Part shown: in pieces, positions 46,621-59,997 of the stretch
How the letters are laid out: each line of letters starts with the position of its first letter
Position numbering within the stretch: position 1 is the stretch's first letter
Assembly: GCA_035771175.1 (NCBI GenBank)
Contig: CM069602.1
Coordinates: forward strand, 14,097,116-14,161,115
DNA length: 64,000 bases
Direction: 5' to 3'
Origin: Paratinospora sagittata
Taxonomy: Eukaryota; Streptophyta; Magnoliopsida; Ranunculales; Menispermaceae
Notes under the pieces: generated by a model
Told to the model about the DNA's origin: nothing
Databases searched by the model: none
Seen by the model: only the letters and a program-made list of their open reading frames with translations
Program-made: the position numbers and the translations under genes

Positions 46621-49416
46621 TTAAGCACAAGCCGGGGCCTGGAAGTCCCTCAAAGTAGCAAAGACAATGGAATCAGGAGTAACCTTGATGAGGGCAGCAG
46701 GATCAACAAGAAGAGGATACATTTTAGGGATACTTAGTTTCTCTGTCAGAACCAAGGGAGACCCATTTAGCAGCATCACGTCACTTAGAAGATTACTGTC
46801 TTTAGGGGTCAAATGATATTCTTCTCTTGCTTGTCCACTTCCAGAATTATCACTTGCTGGATAGAAGTTTAAGTCATTGGCCACAGAAACCTCGTAAGTT
46901 GTAGAGTTCGAAAGGTTGATCAGTAGAAGAGAAACACCAGGCTGACATATATAGAAAATTTAAGCTAATGTTAGCATATATATGATTTATTCCTACTAAC
47001 TATTGTAGACAACAAAACTGGAAACAATAGTTAATTTTCAGGAGCAAAATCAAACTAGAAAATAAAAAACATGTAAGATGAGCATCATGATACCCCGTCC
47101 TTTGAGCAATGAGCATATGCACGCAGGTAAGGAGAGCCGTTATGAGTTGTCTCAAGGACATGCTTTCCCATTAATCGTTGCCAGAGAAGAGCACTGCCCA
47201 ATAACCAAAAAGAAAAATTAAAAACAAAACAATGCAAAAGAATCCTCAATATGATCATTAACTTAAATAAGCTCTAGATAGATTGATTTGATCAGCTACC
47301 TGTAATAGTCTGGATTAGGAACGAATGTTGTGGTATTAAGAAGACCATAGTTTCCACCAATCAAGGACTGTCGGCAAAAGACCTTGTGGTTGAAGGTAGA
47401 AGCCATACCAAGTTGATCCAAGAACCTGTTTATCCCAATAACACCATAAATCATATCAAACCAGAAGCTCAAGGCATAGTTCAGAATAAAAATGGCTTAA
47501 ACGCACGATCAGATATTTCTTAGGAACAAGTAATTTTTCCAATCACAATCATTCCTTACCAGAAGCTATTCACATAAGTATGTGATACATCTCTTCCTCC
47601 ACTGTTGTATTCACCGCCAGATTCCCCAATCCAAGCAGATGACCATGGATAGTTCTGGATCCATTTCTCCACGTCTTTGTATGTCTGTGTTATTTGGTCG
47701 AGATAAAATGGGTCTTGGACCCTGTAGATCAGGTTTGGATCAACACCTACATGTCACCAACAACCAAAATCATAAACTTGCATGCAAAAATGCATGAATA
47801 GGTAGACAGACAAGCATGAATTTCTAATGAAACCACCAGGAGCAAGCCACATTCTGAAACAAGGGTGATTAAATACCTGGACCAAGATTGTAAATATGGT
47901 GAGTAACTACATCAACAACATCAGGACCTGAAGCCCTAAGGAAAGTAGTAAACCACTGTTCATCATAGAAACCACCAGGACCAAGTACTTTTGGTACTGA
48001 TGAGGAATCCTTGTATAGTTCCTTGAGAAGGTTCTTGAGGGCAGTTGCATCTTTTGCATATTGCTCAGCATCCACCTTTGCAGAGACTCCACCTCCACTT
48101 AGCTCGTTACCTAGAGTATTAGAAAAAAGTTTATATATATAGAATCAAGGTGTAAAAATATGAAAAAACAAATTATATTCTGATCTTAGTTACCAAGTTC
48201 CCATGACTCAATGTTGTATCCCTTTGACTTGGTGTACTTGACAAGGTCATAAGCATTCCGTGAGTTCCAGTGACCAAAGTAAGAAGTATCATTTTGCATC
48301 TTCTTTCTCCCAAAAAGCGCATTCAAACCGAACGTTACTATAGCTCTGCAACACTCAAACATGAATTTAACATTAGTTCCTTACATGAATGCCTATTAGC
48401 TAATAAAAAACAGAAGAACTATAAAATCCCTTTTTTCTATTTCATATAATGCATTTTTTACTTAAAAGGAAAAGAAAAAAAAGTATATACATACCCTGTA
48501 TCATTAAGCATGTGGTTGACTTCATCCCATTTGTCCATTGTAAGGCAAGCTTTGCTGAATCCAAACAAACCATCTGTGTCATTCTTAAGGTGAGGACACT
48601 TCTTAACAGCATGTCCCACTTTGTACAAAATCTGGTCTTGCAATGAACCTCCAATTCTAATTCTCATGGGATTGAATTCTGCAATCAACAACAATTAAGC
48701 CCTCAAACCAATGCTACAACAGCAATAACATATTAAAAAAAAAAAGTGCAAATTTTCTTTAGGTAAGTAATTGAAACAAGATAAAAGCATCTTAAATTGG
48801 GCAATTTTAGCCAACATGGAGTTGGTACAATTAGTAAAGAGGTGGCTTTAAAACTCATAGTTTTCAGGTTCAACTCTTGTCACTATCTCACCTTAAGGGG
48901 TGAAAGGGATTAATGGGTCAAGAACAAGCCTGATACCTCCCCGAAAGTATAATCTGGTGATAGAGCTGGTTATACAACTAACTACTAACATTGTATCTTG
49001 TCAAAAAAAAAAAAGCAAGTACTTTACATTAATCAAAGGAACATAAAAAATCTTTTTGTATCAAACTTACCCTTTATAGCATTTCTAAGAATTTTGTTGT
49101 TCAAGTCCTGAAAAGGACAAAAACTGGTTTTAAATTTACAGTTTATAAGTAGCCAAAAAAAGATTATTAATTAAATAGAACCAAAGACGATGAAAAAACT
49201 ACAAACCAAAGTGAAAAGGCCAGCCTTTCCCCATGGACACATATCATAATTGCACTTCCCAGAAGGCCACCAATCGATAGTTGTGCATACAAAGTTATCA
49301 TCTGTAGTAGCAATGTTGGTCACACTCTTCACTGTGACTGTCACATCTTCTGCTAAAATCAAACGAATCTGTGATAAAAGCAAGAAAAAAAGAAAATTTC
49401 TAAGACCCATTTCCAC
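46621..49416 (-). CDS. Heparanase-like protein (GH79), GUS3 type, 516 aa
   Basis: Nine exons (minus order): 49416-49207, 49107-49071, 48678-48495, 48345-48194, 48110-47877, 47746-47560, 47425-47300, 47193-47094, 46941-46621; 1551 nt, frame closed. Exon lengths match the paralogue at 35819 except exon 1 (three bases longer). Signal peptide (FLFFLLLSQIRLILAE), FVCTTIDWWPSGKC, MRIRIGGSLQDQI, WELGNE (E197), THHIYNLGPG, WIGESGGEYNSG (nucleophile E314), FLDQLGMASTFN, CRQSLIGGNYGL, terminal PACA. A second in-frame Met at 49410 is an alternative start. Same strand and close similarity show a tandem duplicate of the neighbouring gene. Intron 2 holds a SINE-like element. A long TA/GA microsatellite lies about 80 bp upstream. 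Confidence 0.93.
48815..49014 (+). mobile_element. tRNA-derived SINE-like element in heparanase intron 2
   Basis: Box A-like (gttggtacaattagtaaagagg) and box B-like (caggttcaactc) sequences are followed by a unique body and a terminal tcttgtcaaaaaaaaaaaa run. Flanking duplications were not resolved. Confidence 0.5.
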
Positions 49417-49491
49417 AAATAGAGAATCGAATCAAATGGGCAGGCAATCAAATTAGGGTTTATAGAAGATGAAGTAATCAAGCGCATACAC

Positions 49492-49576
<85 letters not shown>
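49492..49576. repeat. Compound (TA)n(GA)n microsatellite upstream of a heparanase-like gene
   Basis: About 45 bp of TA repeats pass directly into about 41 bp of GA repeats (CT-rich on the gene's strand), ~80-160 bp upstream of its ATG, hence in the 5' UTR or core promoter. Confidence 0.9.
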
Positions 49577-49579
<3 letters not shown>

Positions 49580-52164
49580 TAGTGAATTGAATGGATAAGG
49601 GTCGATAGGATCGATTAGAATCTTAGTGAATCAGGAAACCAACAATAATTTCCTGTTTGTACGCGATTTGTGCTCATCTTCTCAGCTGTTTTTAAATCAT
49701 CGTAATCTCAAAAACAAGAAACTTTATCTTTATACAAGTTGTTTGAAAAGGAAATTTCCAGCTTTGATGAGCTTTTTATGGTGACAAAATTAAGTAAAGT
49801 AGAAAGAACAAACCACTAAATAGTGTAAAAAACTGTGATATCCTGAGTTTTTCAGCAACTTCAATGGAGAACGTATGTTCCATGCATGGAATTAAATGAC
49901 TTTTTTTTTATGTATTATTAACTGAAATTTATCCTCTCTTTAAGAATTAAAAAATATGAAATTTATGAACTGCTTCTTCTGTTTAGCTTTGTGTAAAAGT
50001 TTTTTCTCTTAACGTTATATAAAAGTCTTTTTTTTTTTTTTTGGTTTCCCACTCCTTCCAAACTAATCCGCGTAAGAGTACTAGAGGGGCATTAGGCGAT
50101 TCTCTTCAAGTGAGTACGAATTTTAATCTTAAAATCTTTATCCCTCAATCACCTTTCGCACAGACTCGATCATTTATATTGCACCACATTAAGTATATAT
50201 ATAAAACATATTCATAGATTCTTCAAAATTTATCTTTTACCAATCAATTCAGTGACTTAATCTACAACAAATATAACAATTAGATCTTGTAAAAATAACA
50301 TATACTTCTTTTTTTTTGGTTAAAAAAAAAGAGGTTTTTTTTTATCTTTTTTTTTTTTGGAAAACAAGAGTTACTTCATTAAAATAGAGGAAAATACATT
50401 TTTAATCAATTAATATATTAGAAATGATCAAATGCTTGAATTGAGAACTCATAAATTTAATATTTAAGTCAGCGAATCCGCCTTGCTTTTAAAAAAAAAA
50501 AAAAAAGAATTAAATATTTAAGAAATTATGAGTAATTATTAAACAAATTAAAATGATATTCAGGTTCAGTATTAATTAAATATTGTAGCACCAAGTGGAT
50601 TATAATGATGTCTTTTAAAAAGGTTCCCTTTAATTTAAAAAGTATTTCCGAGGTGGTGCCCAATCCATAAATTTAGAATTTACATGACGTTACATTATTC
50701 GCTGAACATTAACTGATCAAAGACAAATGAATTATTATTTTTATTTCTAAGGCAATTATGGATGAAGTCAAAAGCCCTTTTGTGAGGACATGATGTTCGG
50801 TGGGTAGATGGAGAGATATTTTGTGTAGACGTGACGGTTGAACAGGTAACTATTGAATGGCCGTTTTAATTAATTTCAAAATCTTTTGGTTTTTTTTTAT
50901 TTTTTTACAAAATTACCGCTATTTTCAGTTTTGGGTAAATTTTCTATTAAAAATGCTTGGGAGAGGTCATCCTCAAAAAAAAAGTTTTTTCCTGTGTCAA
51001 TAGCACACGTCAACATAAGTTAAGAATTACGTTAAAAAATAAAATTATTCCCACGATATTTTTAATTAGTTAAGATAATTGTGTAAAGTCGTCAAAATCC
51101 TTTTACAAAAGTCATTACTATCGTTCTGAAACGTTATACAACATTTAATGCTGACATTAAATGCATTCTTGAATTACCCATTATTTTTAAATAACGTTAA
51201 AAAATTTCATTACATGTGAGTAAATATAAAATTTATTTTAAATTCTTTTTGTCATTTTTATCCCCCTTTTATTCTTCTTTTTTTTTTTTGATAACCACTT
51301 TTTATTTTTTATTTTTTACATGCAACACACATACCCATTGAGTAATGTATACATATACAACACATTTGATCAAACACTTATAAATAGTAAAATGTATAAA
51401 AATAATATTAATTATTTAAGTTAATTACTTAATAATCATAATAACAATAATAATAATAATAATAATAACCATAAACTATCTTTCTCAGATTAAACACTTT
51501 GATTATTCTTTTGATTCCAATTGGAAAAATACCCTTCTTCTTTTTTTTTCTTTTTCTTTTTCTTTTTTGTTAAGATTACATCGATTCTCCATTCCTGGAG
51601 TACATCCTGTCAACTTGCGTTTTGGGCGAGCGGGCTTAGTACATCAGTCCAAGAATCAATACCACTTTGGATGAGACTTTATTTTTTTTGGTCATTTTAA
51701 AGTAAGAATAATAATAATAAAGCCAAGCAGAAAAATGTACAAATCTGGGATATATTCTAGACTCAAAAAATGTCATGAATTTATATCAGGACAGAAACAG
51801 ATCAAACACATGAAACTGGAGGTATAGATATACATAAATAAGAAATCCAATCTAAAAGAGAGAAAGAAGAATTCAAGAATAGCAGCAAATGTACAGATAA
51901 AGCAACAGCTTTTCAAAGAAGAAGGCAAGGTTACATGGCAGAAACATGAGTCATAATCAGACCTGTACCATATTAACTGCACCAAATGCTTCAATCAATT
52001 CCCCCAGCTGACTGTCACTACCATCTCCAACAATCTACAAACAAGAAAAAACATAACGGTTTATTACTACTACGTTGATGTCGGAATTAACAGAGGAATG
52101 ATTGATTGATTATATAAACCAAACCCACCTGAAAATAATCACCATCCGGTCTCAGAATTCCAAG
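49577..52164. other. Intergenic and MUB 3' UTR region
   Basis: From 49577 to about 51750 no gene is seen, only AT-rich sequence and an AAT microsatellite (about 51446-51468). About 51760-52164 is probably the 3' UTR of the MUB gene. A GTGGGT donor (minus, about 52131) and a TTTGTAG acceptor near 52035 suggest an intron within the UTR. Confidence 0.45.
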
Positions 52165-53965
52165 TTACAAAATAACACAGCCACATCTGTTATGTTGGTG
52201 TTCACTTGATGCCTTCTTATCTGTTGAAAAAACTTATTTTAGTCAGAGATCCGGTAGTGTAAACATCAATTTGCAAACACCACAAAGAGATAGTCCCATG
52301 TTTCCTGCAAGTCTACGACCTATTCTTTATATTTAGTGATCCATAAGCCAATTCAATATAGTGTTTATATACTTTGTAACAATTTTAGGAAATAATTGCA
52401 TGATATATTTTTTTTAATAAACTACTAACATAATAAGTGAGACTATTGCAGTTTACCTGTACCTCTTTCTACTGAAGGGGTTTGAACGACGACATGCATA
52501 GTAGTAACAACTCCAGGGATATCACACAAAGGGCTCTTGCACTCTTCCAGTGTTCTACTATTCTCCAGTATCCTTCCAGCACTTATTATCTTAACGTCTT
52601 TCACGGTCCTTGGACCATTTTCTTTCTCTGGTTATCAGATCATTCCATTAGAGAAATGACATGGACAAGCATAAAATCTCAGTATCCTATCTTTCCACAT
52701 AAGAGACAGTACCATCCAAAGAAAAGTAAAGGGTTGAATTTTTCCAAGGAATTTGGCATATATTGTGACGAGCCAGACAAGACCAAGTACGAAAATAAGA
52801 GAATTACTTAATAACTCACCCTAAAAAAAAAAAAATCCCTTGTGTTAACTATGCTAAAGACAATAATTAATAGTTGTGGACTAAGCCTTCTGTGTTCTAA
52901 TGCATCAATGTATCCCTGATTGGAACAACAAAACCAAGACGAAGGTGTGTCAACTGAACTGTCAAATATATGACATTAGCTGATATAATATGATAATAAT
53001 AGGAACCCATATCAGGTATTAGCTATATATTTCCTACTGCTTCATTGACGTAATAATCTACATTCTAAACATCTGCTCAGGGTTCGTAACGTATTAGCCC
53101 TTTTTTTTTTTTATCTCCCCACAATGGACTACAACAGTGAGGCATAGGCATATTTTGGTGGACAAGTAACATGGAACATGAATTTCTAAAGAGAACCAAT
53201 AAGTGAAACCCAAACCAAGCCAATAGCACAGAAAAACAAAAGCATCATCGCTCAAAATGGTTTTTCCTCTTGCTGTCTGGCATCAATTTTACTAGCAGTA
53301 CCAAAAAAAAGGCATCAAAAACAAGGAGGCAAGGAGGGCAAGTTATTAAAGTCGAGCGCAGGAAGTGTTGCATTAGCAGGAGGTGTGGTATAGTAAGTGA
53401 AATCCAACTAGCTAGTATTTCAGCAGTGGCTAATGTTTCCAATTGTCAAGGTGGGTGACCAAATTTTTTCACCAAGGATAAAACCAATATTGTGAAAAAT
53501 TGAATGAATCATAACAAAATATTGCATCAATTTTCAAAAATTATGCATCTTTCGTTCAGCACAGACACACAGAACATGGTACTAACACCAAGCAGTCCAT
53601 AAATCTTATAATCAAGAAACAACTAATCTATTTAATCTCAAAAGTTCAACACAATCCACATCCTCCACCACAGTTCCAAAATATCATTTCACAATCAATA
53701 CAGATAGTATTGAATCAATCCGGACTAAATTTCAATCAAAATTCAAAAAGAAAACTTATGATCCATTAGATCCTTAAAAAAAAAAAAAAAACAAACAAAC
53801 ATGTATAAGATAGAAAGGATCAAGGAACCAACCTTTAGGCCATTGAGCAATGACACTTTCTTTGAGGGTAGAAACACTGGTGGCAGCTGAGAAGCTCTTG
53901 GGGCCAATATCAGACCCGTCAGTCAACCTGAACTTGATCTCTAGTTGATCCTGCTCCTTTGACAT
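52165..53965 (-). CDS. MUB: Membrane-anchored ubiquitin-fold protein, 117 aa
   Basis: Three exons (minus order): 53965-53833, 52627-52463, 52220-52165; 354 nt gives 117 residues, exactly the usual MUB length. It starts MSKEQDQLEIKFRLTDGSDI, the family signature, followed by a ubiquitin-like fold (STLKESVIAQWP, KENGPRTVKDVKIISAGR, CDIPGVVTTMHVVVQ). It ends NRCGCVIL: CVIL is a CaaX box whose final Leu favours geranylgeranylation, and the upstream Cys (C112) is the common palmitoylation site. MUBs sit on the plasma membrane and bind a subset of E2 ubiquitin-conjugating enzymes. Reading phase closes at both introns (WPK|E and VER|D). A 5' UTR intron (about 54418-53979) is likely from its GTGAGT donor and TTAG acceptor. 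Which MUB paralogue it is cannot be told. Confidence 0.95.
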
Positions 53966-56900
53966 CTCCAGATATCTAACAAAATTTTAAAAAACAGCCC
54001 ACCCGAGATCTCTCTACCTGGGTTGCCTCCTAAATTTCTAATCAGAAACAAATCTGGCTTTCTATGAAAATCAAAATTCACCAATGAATCGGGTAGCCAG
54101 CAATCTCAAAACACCTAAAGAAATTCTCATTTGGGTATATTCTCTGCAAAATTGAAAACAAATCCAAAGTTCAATTCACAAGTCTGCATCAGATATACAG
54201 GGAAAAAAAAATACATATAATAATCCTAAATTTACAAACAAGGAAAAATCATTTGCAAATAAATAAATAAACAAATTGGGTCCATCTTGGTATGAGAAAA
54301 TCCACCCAAATCTCGATTCAAATCCTTTTAGAGATTTGAAACCAGAACTATAAGAATGAACAAACAAAACTTGCAATTAAATTCTCGAATTTCTCGTCCT
54401 CATCAACCACACTCACCTAAATCCCAAAACATCTCTTGTTAAAAAAATTGAAAAACTATTCCAAAAATTACAAGTGGGTCACGCACATAACAGTAAACCG
54501 AAAAAATAAAAAATAAAAAAAATAACTTCAATCTACAACTGGGTCTCACAGAAGATTATTGCAGAAGCAATATAAATTATTTTAAAAAAATAAAAAATAA
54601 AAAAAAGGAAGAAGAAGAAGAAGAAGCTTCAGTTGGGTCGTCTTGAAAATGGCTGAAAAGGGGAGTTGTCGAATCAAAATCGCAACTTTGGCAGCGTAAG
54701 ATGAAAATCACGAAGAAAAAATTGAGACCCAGTAATAAAGATTGGCTTACTCTTTCGGACTGAAACTGATCTGGGCTGTTCAGAAATCAAGAGGAAGAAG
54801 AAGAAGAAGATGAAACCGATGTATGTATGTATGTAGTTGTTATTGGGGCGAGAAGAAAAATGAATAAAATCCGCTTAGACGAGGCGAAATCGGAGTTTTC
54901 GAAGTCATCGAGATCGGTGCGGAGCAATTAATTCATCTTTTTTTTTCTTTTTTTTTTAAAAATTTTCCTTGTGATCTCCTTCCAATCTCCTAAGACCATG
55001 GAAGTCAGACACATTTTCAGTTTGTTTTCTTTTGGGGAGAAACTCCTCGATCCACCGCTCAATTTAGCGCATTCGCTATATTGCGCCGCAAGAATGAGAC
55101 AATGGCTTATCCTTCGCACCCTTTCCCACTTAATTTGACTAAAATTTAACTCAATTCATATAGTTCAAGTTGTTAATTTTAAAATTCAATTCAATCCAAT
55201 TTATTCTCAAACAAACCTAAACAGTTCTGGTTTAATTTAGATTGGGTCGGTTCATTGGATTGGACATAGCCAAAATGCTTATTTGCAACAAAAAAATACA
55301 ACTTATTTAGCCAAAAAAAAAAAAAGTTAAAAATTTTTGAAACACTTCATCAACACAAAAAAAAAAGAAACAATTTAAACAAATCTTATACCAAAAAAGC
55401 AAATTTACATAATATTAATTATTAAAAAAACCAATTAGAAAATAAGAGTTCTTCAAGAATTTTAATACACAAAAACAAATGACTAATCCTAATAATTTAA
55501 CAATATTTTAATATTTTTAACACACAATCAACCAATTTAGGAAGTATACAAATAATAAATAATTAATACATAATAGTTGAGCAATATAAATAATTATACA
55601 TTTTTAAAAAGGTCTATGATTTCTACATTTACATTCGATTTGGGTCGAGTTATTTAATTTTTTATGAGTTATTCAATATAAAATATAATACTAGTAGATG
55701 TAGATATAATAATTATGTTTCTTGTAAAGGTTTGGCATGTAAAGTAGACTCTAATTGGATTGAAGTAGAATGACCAATGAAAGTGGTTGGTCATTAGTTG
55801 TATTAAATAATGTTAGGTATAAGAATTAAGAAAAACTCTTATGTTAAAAAAATAATAATATCAAATAATATAAGTACCGGATAAATTTAAAACAAATATA
55901 ATAGACTTTAAAGCCAATTGGCATGAATTTAATTGATTAAACAATCAAAATTGTCAAACATTAAAAAGATCTAATTAAATTGAGTGGAAATTAATATGTA
56001 AATAGAGAAGAATATCCAAATTTATACAAAAAAAACTCCTTGCTATAGATATTTTTTTGAGTTAGACAATTTCATGAAATTACGTTAACTTGAATCAAAG
56101 AATTTTCCAAATTTGATCCTTTCTCAATAATATTGCTTTGTGATTAATAGAAACATTTAGTACTATTGCATTAAATTCAATTCCTTTACATGGTCAAATA
56201 GTTAGAGTCGTTGATCAAATTAAGTAGAAGATTATTAAATGATTGATTCCATTTACTTTTCTTTTTCTTTTTTTCATGATAAAGACGACAAAAAAAAAAA
56301 AAGAAAGGTCAAAATAATCATAAGATTTAAATGAATGATTTGGATGATTAATGACACTAAATAAAAATGTTATCATTAATAATTAATTGACATCTGCATA
56401 AATGTGTAAATGAATCTTTTATTTTCAAGTACATATGAGGAAGATTCATATGCTCCACTCATATATGGAGGTTTAATGTAATAAGAACTATTGTACTCTT
56501 TAAAATAAAAAGGAAGTACAATTTTGAATAGTCAAAAACCTTAAAAAAAAAAAAAAAAACAAATGTACCAAATGATTTTCAAGCTTATTATGGAAGTTGT
56601 ATGAGTTATTACTGTCATATATATTTTCTAAATCTTTTCAATTTTAGGCCTTTAATCATGTGTATATTTTTTATTTATTTTTTAAATGAAGCCCTAATGG
56701 AGGATTTAATGTCTTTAACCACTTGTTAAATTTAAAAACAAAGCCAAGACGGAGGATTTGTCGTCTTCAAACCAGGTGTAAACAAAGTAATAAATAAATA
56801 AAAATGGAGGTTTCCTACATTTTTTATACAAGATATAAATAGATTTTATCGTCAAAAAATGGCATTTTCAACTTGAAATTATTAATTTAATCGATGATTA

Positions 56901-57120
56901 ATCTTTAAAATTTGTATATTTCTCAAGAGTAGTAGGAGTGTCGTAGACACTTTTGTCCAAGGGAGGTAAAGGATCGTGATCATGCATGGTTGGACATGGA
57001 TGGATTAATAATAAATAAACCAAGACAGATAATAAAGTTTTCTTGTCCGCATCAACCAGCGAATTCCTTGCACCAGAATCTCTTTTATTAAATTTAATTA
57101 AGCTACAAGTTATCTTACTA
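53966..57120. other. MUB leader/promoter, then intergenic
   Basis: To about 54900 this is the probable 5' UTR and promoter of the MUB gene, with GAA repeats near 54610 and 54795. From 54950 to 57120 the sequence is very AT-rich with no gene, RNA or clear repeat. Confidence 0.4.
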
Positions 57121-57747
57121 ATCCAAGCTATTTTTTTTATCCACCATTTTTTATCTCTTCACTCACCTTATCTAAAAATTAAAAAAACCTGTGAAGTTAT
57201 CAAAAAGAATAAATATTAAATCTCTTAAACCCTCTCACCTCTTTCTTCACCTGCCTACTCTTTATCATAAACTCTTCAACTCAATTTCACTGCCTCATGG
57301 CCCTCATTCCACCATTTTCACCCATTTTTTTTTGCAAAAAAAAAACATTCCAATCCAACAATGTAGCATTGAAATTAACTCAAAACATGATTTACTTATC
57401 GATTCGTTGTCAAATATTGTATTTGAATCACTTTGAGTTTGGGGCCTCCAAAACTCAAAACAACTCAATTTTTTTGTAAGATTTTCAGACGTTGTTGCTC
57501 ACAAATCTTCCTATCGGTGTTCTAACCCTTTGAATGATTGAAAAATTTAAAGAAATGATGAATCAGTGGTGAAGAGATGAGAAGAAACAAAAGAGAGGAA
57601 AATGGTTTAGGGCATTGAGGTGAAAAGGATAAAATGAGCTTTTAGGTAGGTGAAGAAAGGGAAAATAATTAATTTTAATTTTTTATGTTTGTGAAGAGAG
57701 TTAGTGGGTAAAGAGATAAAAAAATGTAGGTAAAAATAATCGATCCT
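57121..57747. mobile_element. Foldback (terminal inverted repeat) element, about 630 bp
   Basis: The left arm (57121-57290: ttatccacc, ttatctcttcac, cttcacctgcct, ctcaattt) reappears inverted at 57590-57747 (from the minus strand: tttacctac, ttatctctttac, cttcacctacct, cctcaat). Arms are ~130-150 bp and imperfect. No coding content and no sure duplication were found. Confidence 0.6.
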
Positions 57748-58109
57748 AAATTTTTTTCTTTTTATAGTATTTGAACAATGAGGCCCACCCAACCATTTGT
57801 TTATGGGCTTCATATTGATCTACCATTATGGGAAGCTATTAAGATGAGCCCAAGGGCCTTATCTCAGTAGTTTTGCAAATGGGCATCTTTTTAAAAGATT
57901 TTTAACACGTTTTAATTCACAATTTCCTAGGTATGTGTGAAAGAGTAGTGCATGATTTCATAGTTTTGCGAACTTTAATGCATTATTTGGTTAAAAGTTT
58001 CTATAAAGCATGCATTACATTTACATATAAGATTTGAATGTTTAAGTAGCCACACAATTGTCATGATTAATATGCAAGATAACTGCAATAACCCTAAATA
58101 GAAAAAAAA

Positions 58110-58290
58110 GAAAATGTTATTTTGACTATTGTAGTTACATTTTTAACTGTAACTACATACTCACAATTATTAGATCATTGTGTGCTATATTTATTACATA
58201 CATTGAGATATCTAACGCATGATGATTCAATAATTGTAAGTGTGTAATTACAGTTAAAAATATAATTACAGCAGTTAAACTAACATTCTC
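58110..58290. mobile_element. MITE-like element, 181 bp
   Basis: Ends gaaaatgtt...aacattctc with long imperfect inverted arms (gtagttacatttttaactgt on the left, inverse of acagttaaaaatataattac on the right). A similar start occurs at about 63886, at the window's right edge. Confidence 0.65.
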
Positions 58291-59474
58291 CAAAAAAAAA
58301 ATAGTACCATTTGAGTTAGATTGTTCCCAAGATAAAAACTATACTATTCCAGTCAAATTATCTTGAATTATCCATCAATGAAGATTTGACATAATCTAAT
58401 GGTGCTAAGACGGTGTTTTACAGATTCTATATATTTGTCATTTGTGCAAGCTAAAGTATAACAATTTAGAAAAGTGTTATGAATTATGAGGTTTGGCCTT
58501 CATCGAATGGATTGCGAAATTATGCTTCTTGCACTTTTTTATCAAATCTCCAAGTATGTCAATGGTTCAGTTATGTCGGTTTCATGTTCAAATCAATTTG
58601 TTTTTTTTTTTTTAAACCAGACCAAACCTATCAATTATGATAAATCGAACCGCACCAAATAAAACATAATTGATTTGCATTGACCAATTTATAATTTTAA
58701 CTATGCGTTTATTAAATAGTTGAATTATTCTATTATACATTTTTTTACATGAAGTAAATATAATGCATATTTAAAAATAAATAATTTTTTTTTGTATTTT
58801 GTAGTTTACCTATTGAAACCCTTATTGTTGTCTCCTAGTGTTACCTTTTTAGAAAATCAGAAGTATCCTTATTTTTTCCATTACCATGGTCGAATGATTT
58901 TGAGATTTTATCTTTGTATTTTTTCTACTACCATGGTCAGCTTGTGGTTGTATTTTATAAGCTGACAAGCAAATATTTATTGTAATATATGCATTATAAA
59001 GTAATCTTAAATACTAAATATTAAAATATTAACACTTTTAATTTTCAAGTCGGTTTAGTTTAATTTGGCTTGATTTTTAAAGTCCTAAATAGTAAATCCA
59101 ATCTGATTAGGTTGTATAATTTTCAATAACTCAAACCAAACTTATTCAAAAAACATACTGACGAACAATGCAAGCACAACGATGAGCATAAATGTTCACA
59201 GGAAAACGGATAAAACCCGACAACAAAAAGACAAAGACCCCGCAACAAAAGAAAAACATCACCATAGCAAGCGCAAACCTCTACACTTATAATTAATAAA
59301 GGGATTTTAGCCCACCACTTCTAAGAGGAAGGAAAGATACAATCTTTAGGCTAAGTGGTCATTGACAATCAAAAGTATTTATTATACATGGAAAATAAAA
59401 TTTGATATATATATATTAAAAAAACACTATCCTCACATTTTCAATTACTCAAATTTTCATACAACTATATATAT

Positions 59475-59760
59475 ATTTTTTTGGTCACGATAGTCTATGG
59501 GTCAGTGAAAGATGACTTTATAGGCCAAGAAACTCTCCACGTATATATAGTAGCATTCTTAAGCTTATGAAGTCTAAAATAATGGATTTAAGAACTCTAG
59601 AGAGCACAATGGCCTAATATAGAGCTATAGAAACTTACACAGATCATGAGATAATAATTCACACCCGCGCCACAACAACTCATTTTTAGAAGAATCGAAC
59701 CCTTTAACCTTACCGATTAAGGAGAGATGCCCTTACTACCAAACCAACAGATCATTTCAC
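59475..59760 (-). mobile_element. tRNA-derived SINE-like element
   Basis: On the minus strand a box A-like tggtttggtagtaaggg (~59750) and box B-like ggttcgattctt (~59705) are followed by a body ending gtgaccaaaaaaa near 59480. Boundaries are approximate. Confidence 0.5.
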
Positions 59761-59997
59761 TTATACAATTAATTAAACTAGACAAATATTTCACTTATGG
59801 TTCTACGACTCTACCATCACATGATCAATAATAATAAAAAAATACAAAAATAAAAAAGGAACTTTTAGACCATCATCATCAAGTGCTACTACTCCAACAT
59901 TTAAGAACATCTTTGCATTGTTAAAAAAAAAAAAAAAAGAAGAAGAAATTTTGCCATTATTTAATTGGAGTGCAAGATCAACTTCAATTGATTTGAT

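Noticed and set aside
53245..53458. Open frames on both strands within MUB intron 1
   Set aside because: Short, mutually overlapping, without recognisable motifs, and inside a well-supported intron.
57191..57479. Plus-strand open frames as a small gene
   Set aside because: They lie in the left arm of a foldback element and have no domain or splice pattern.
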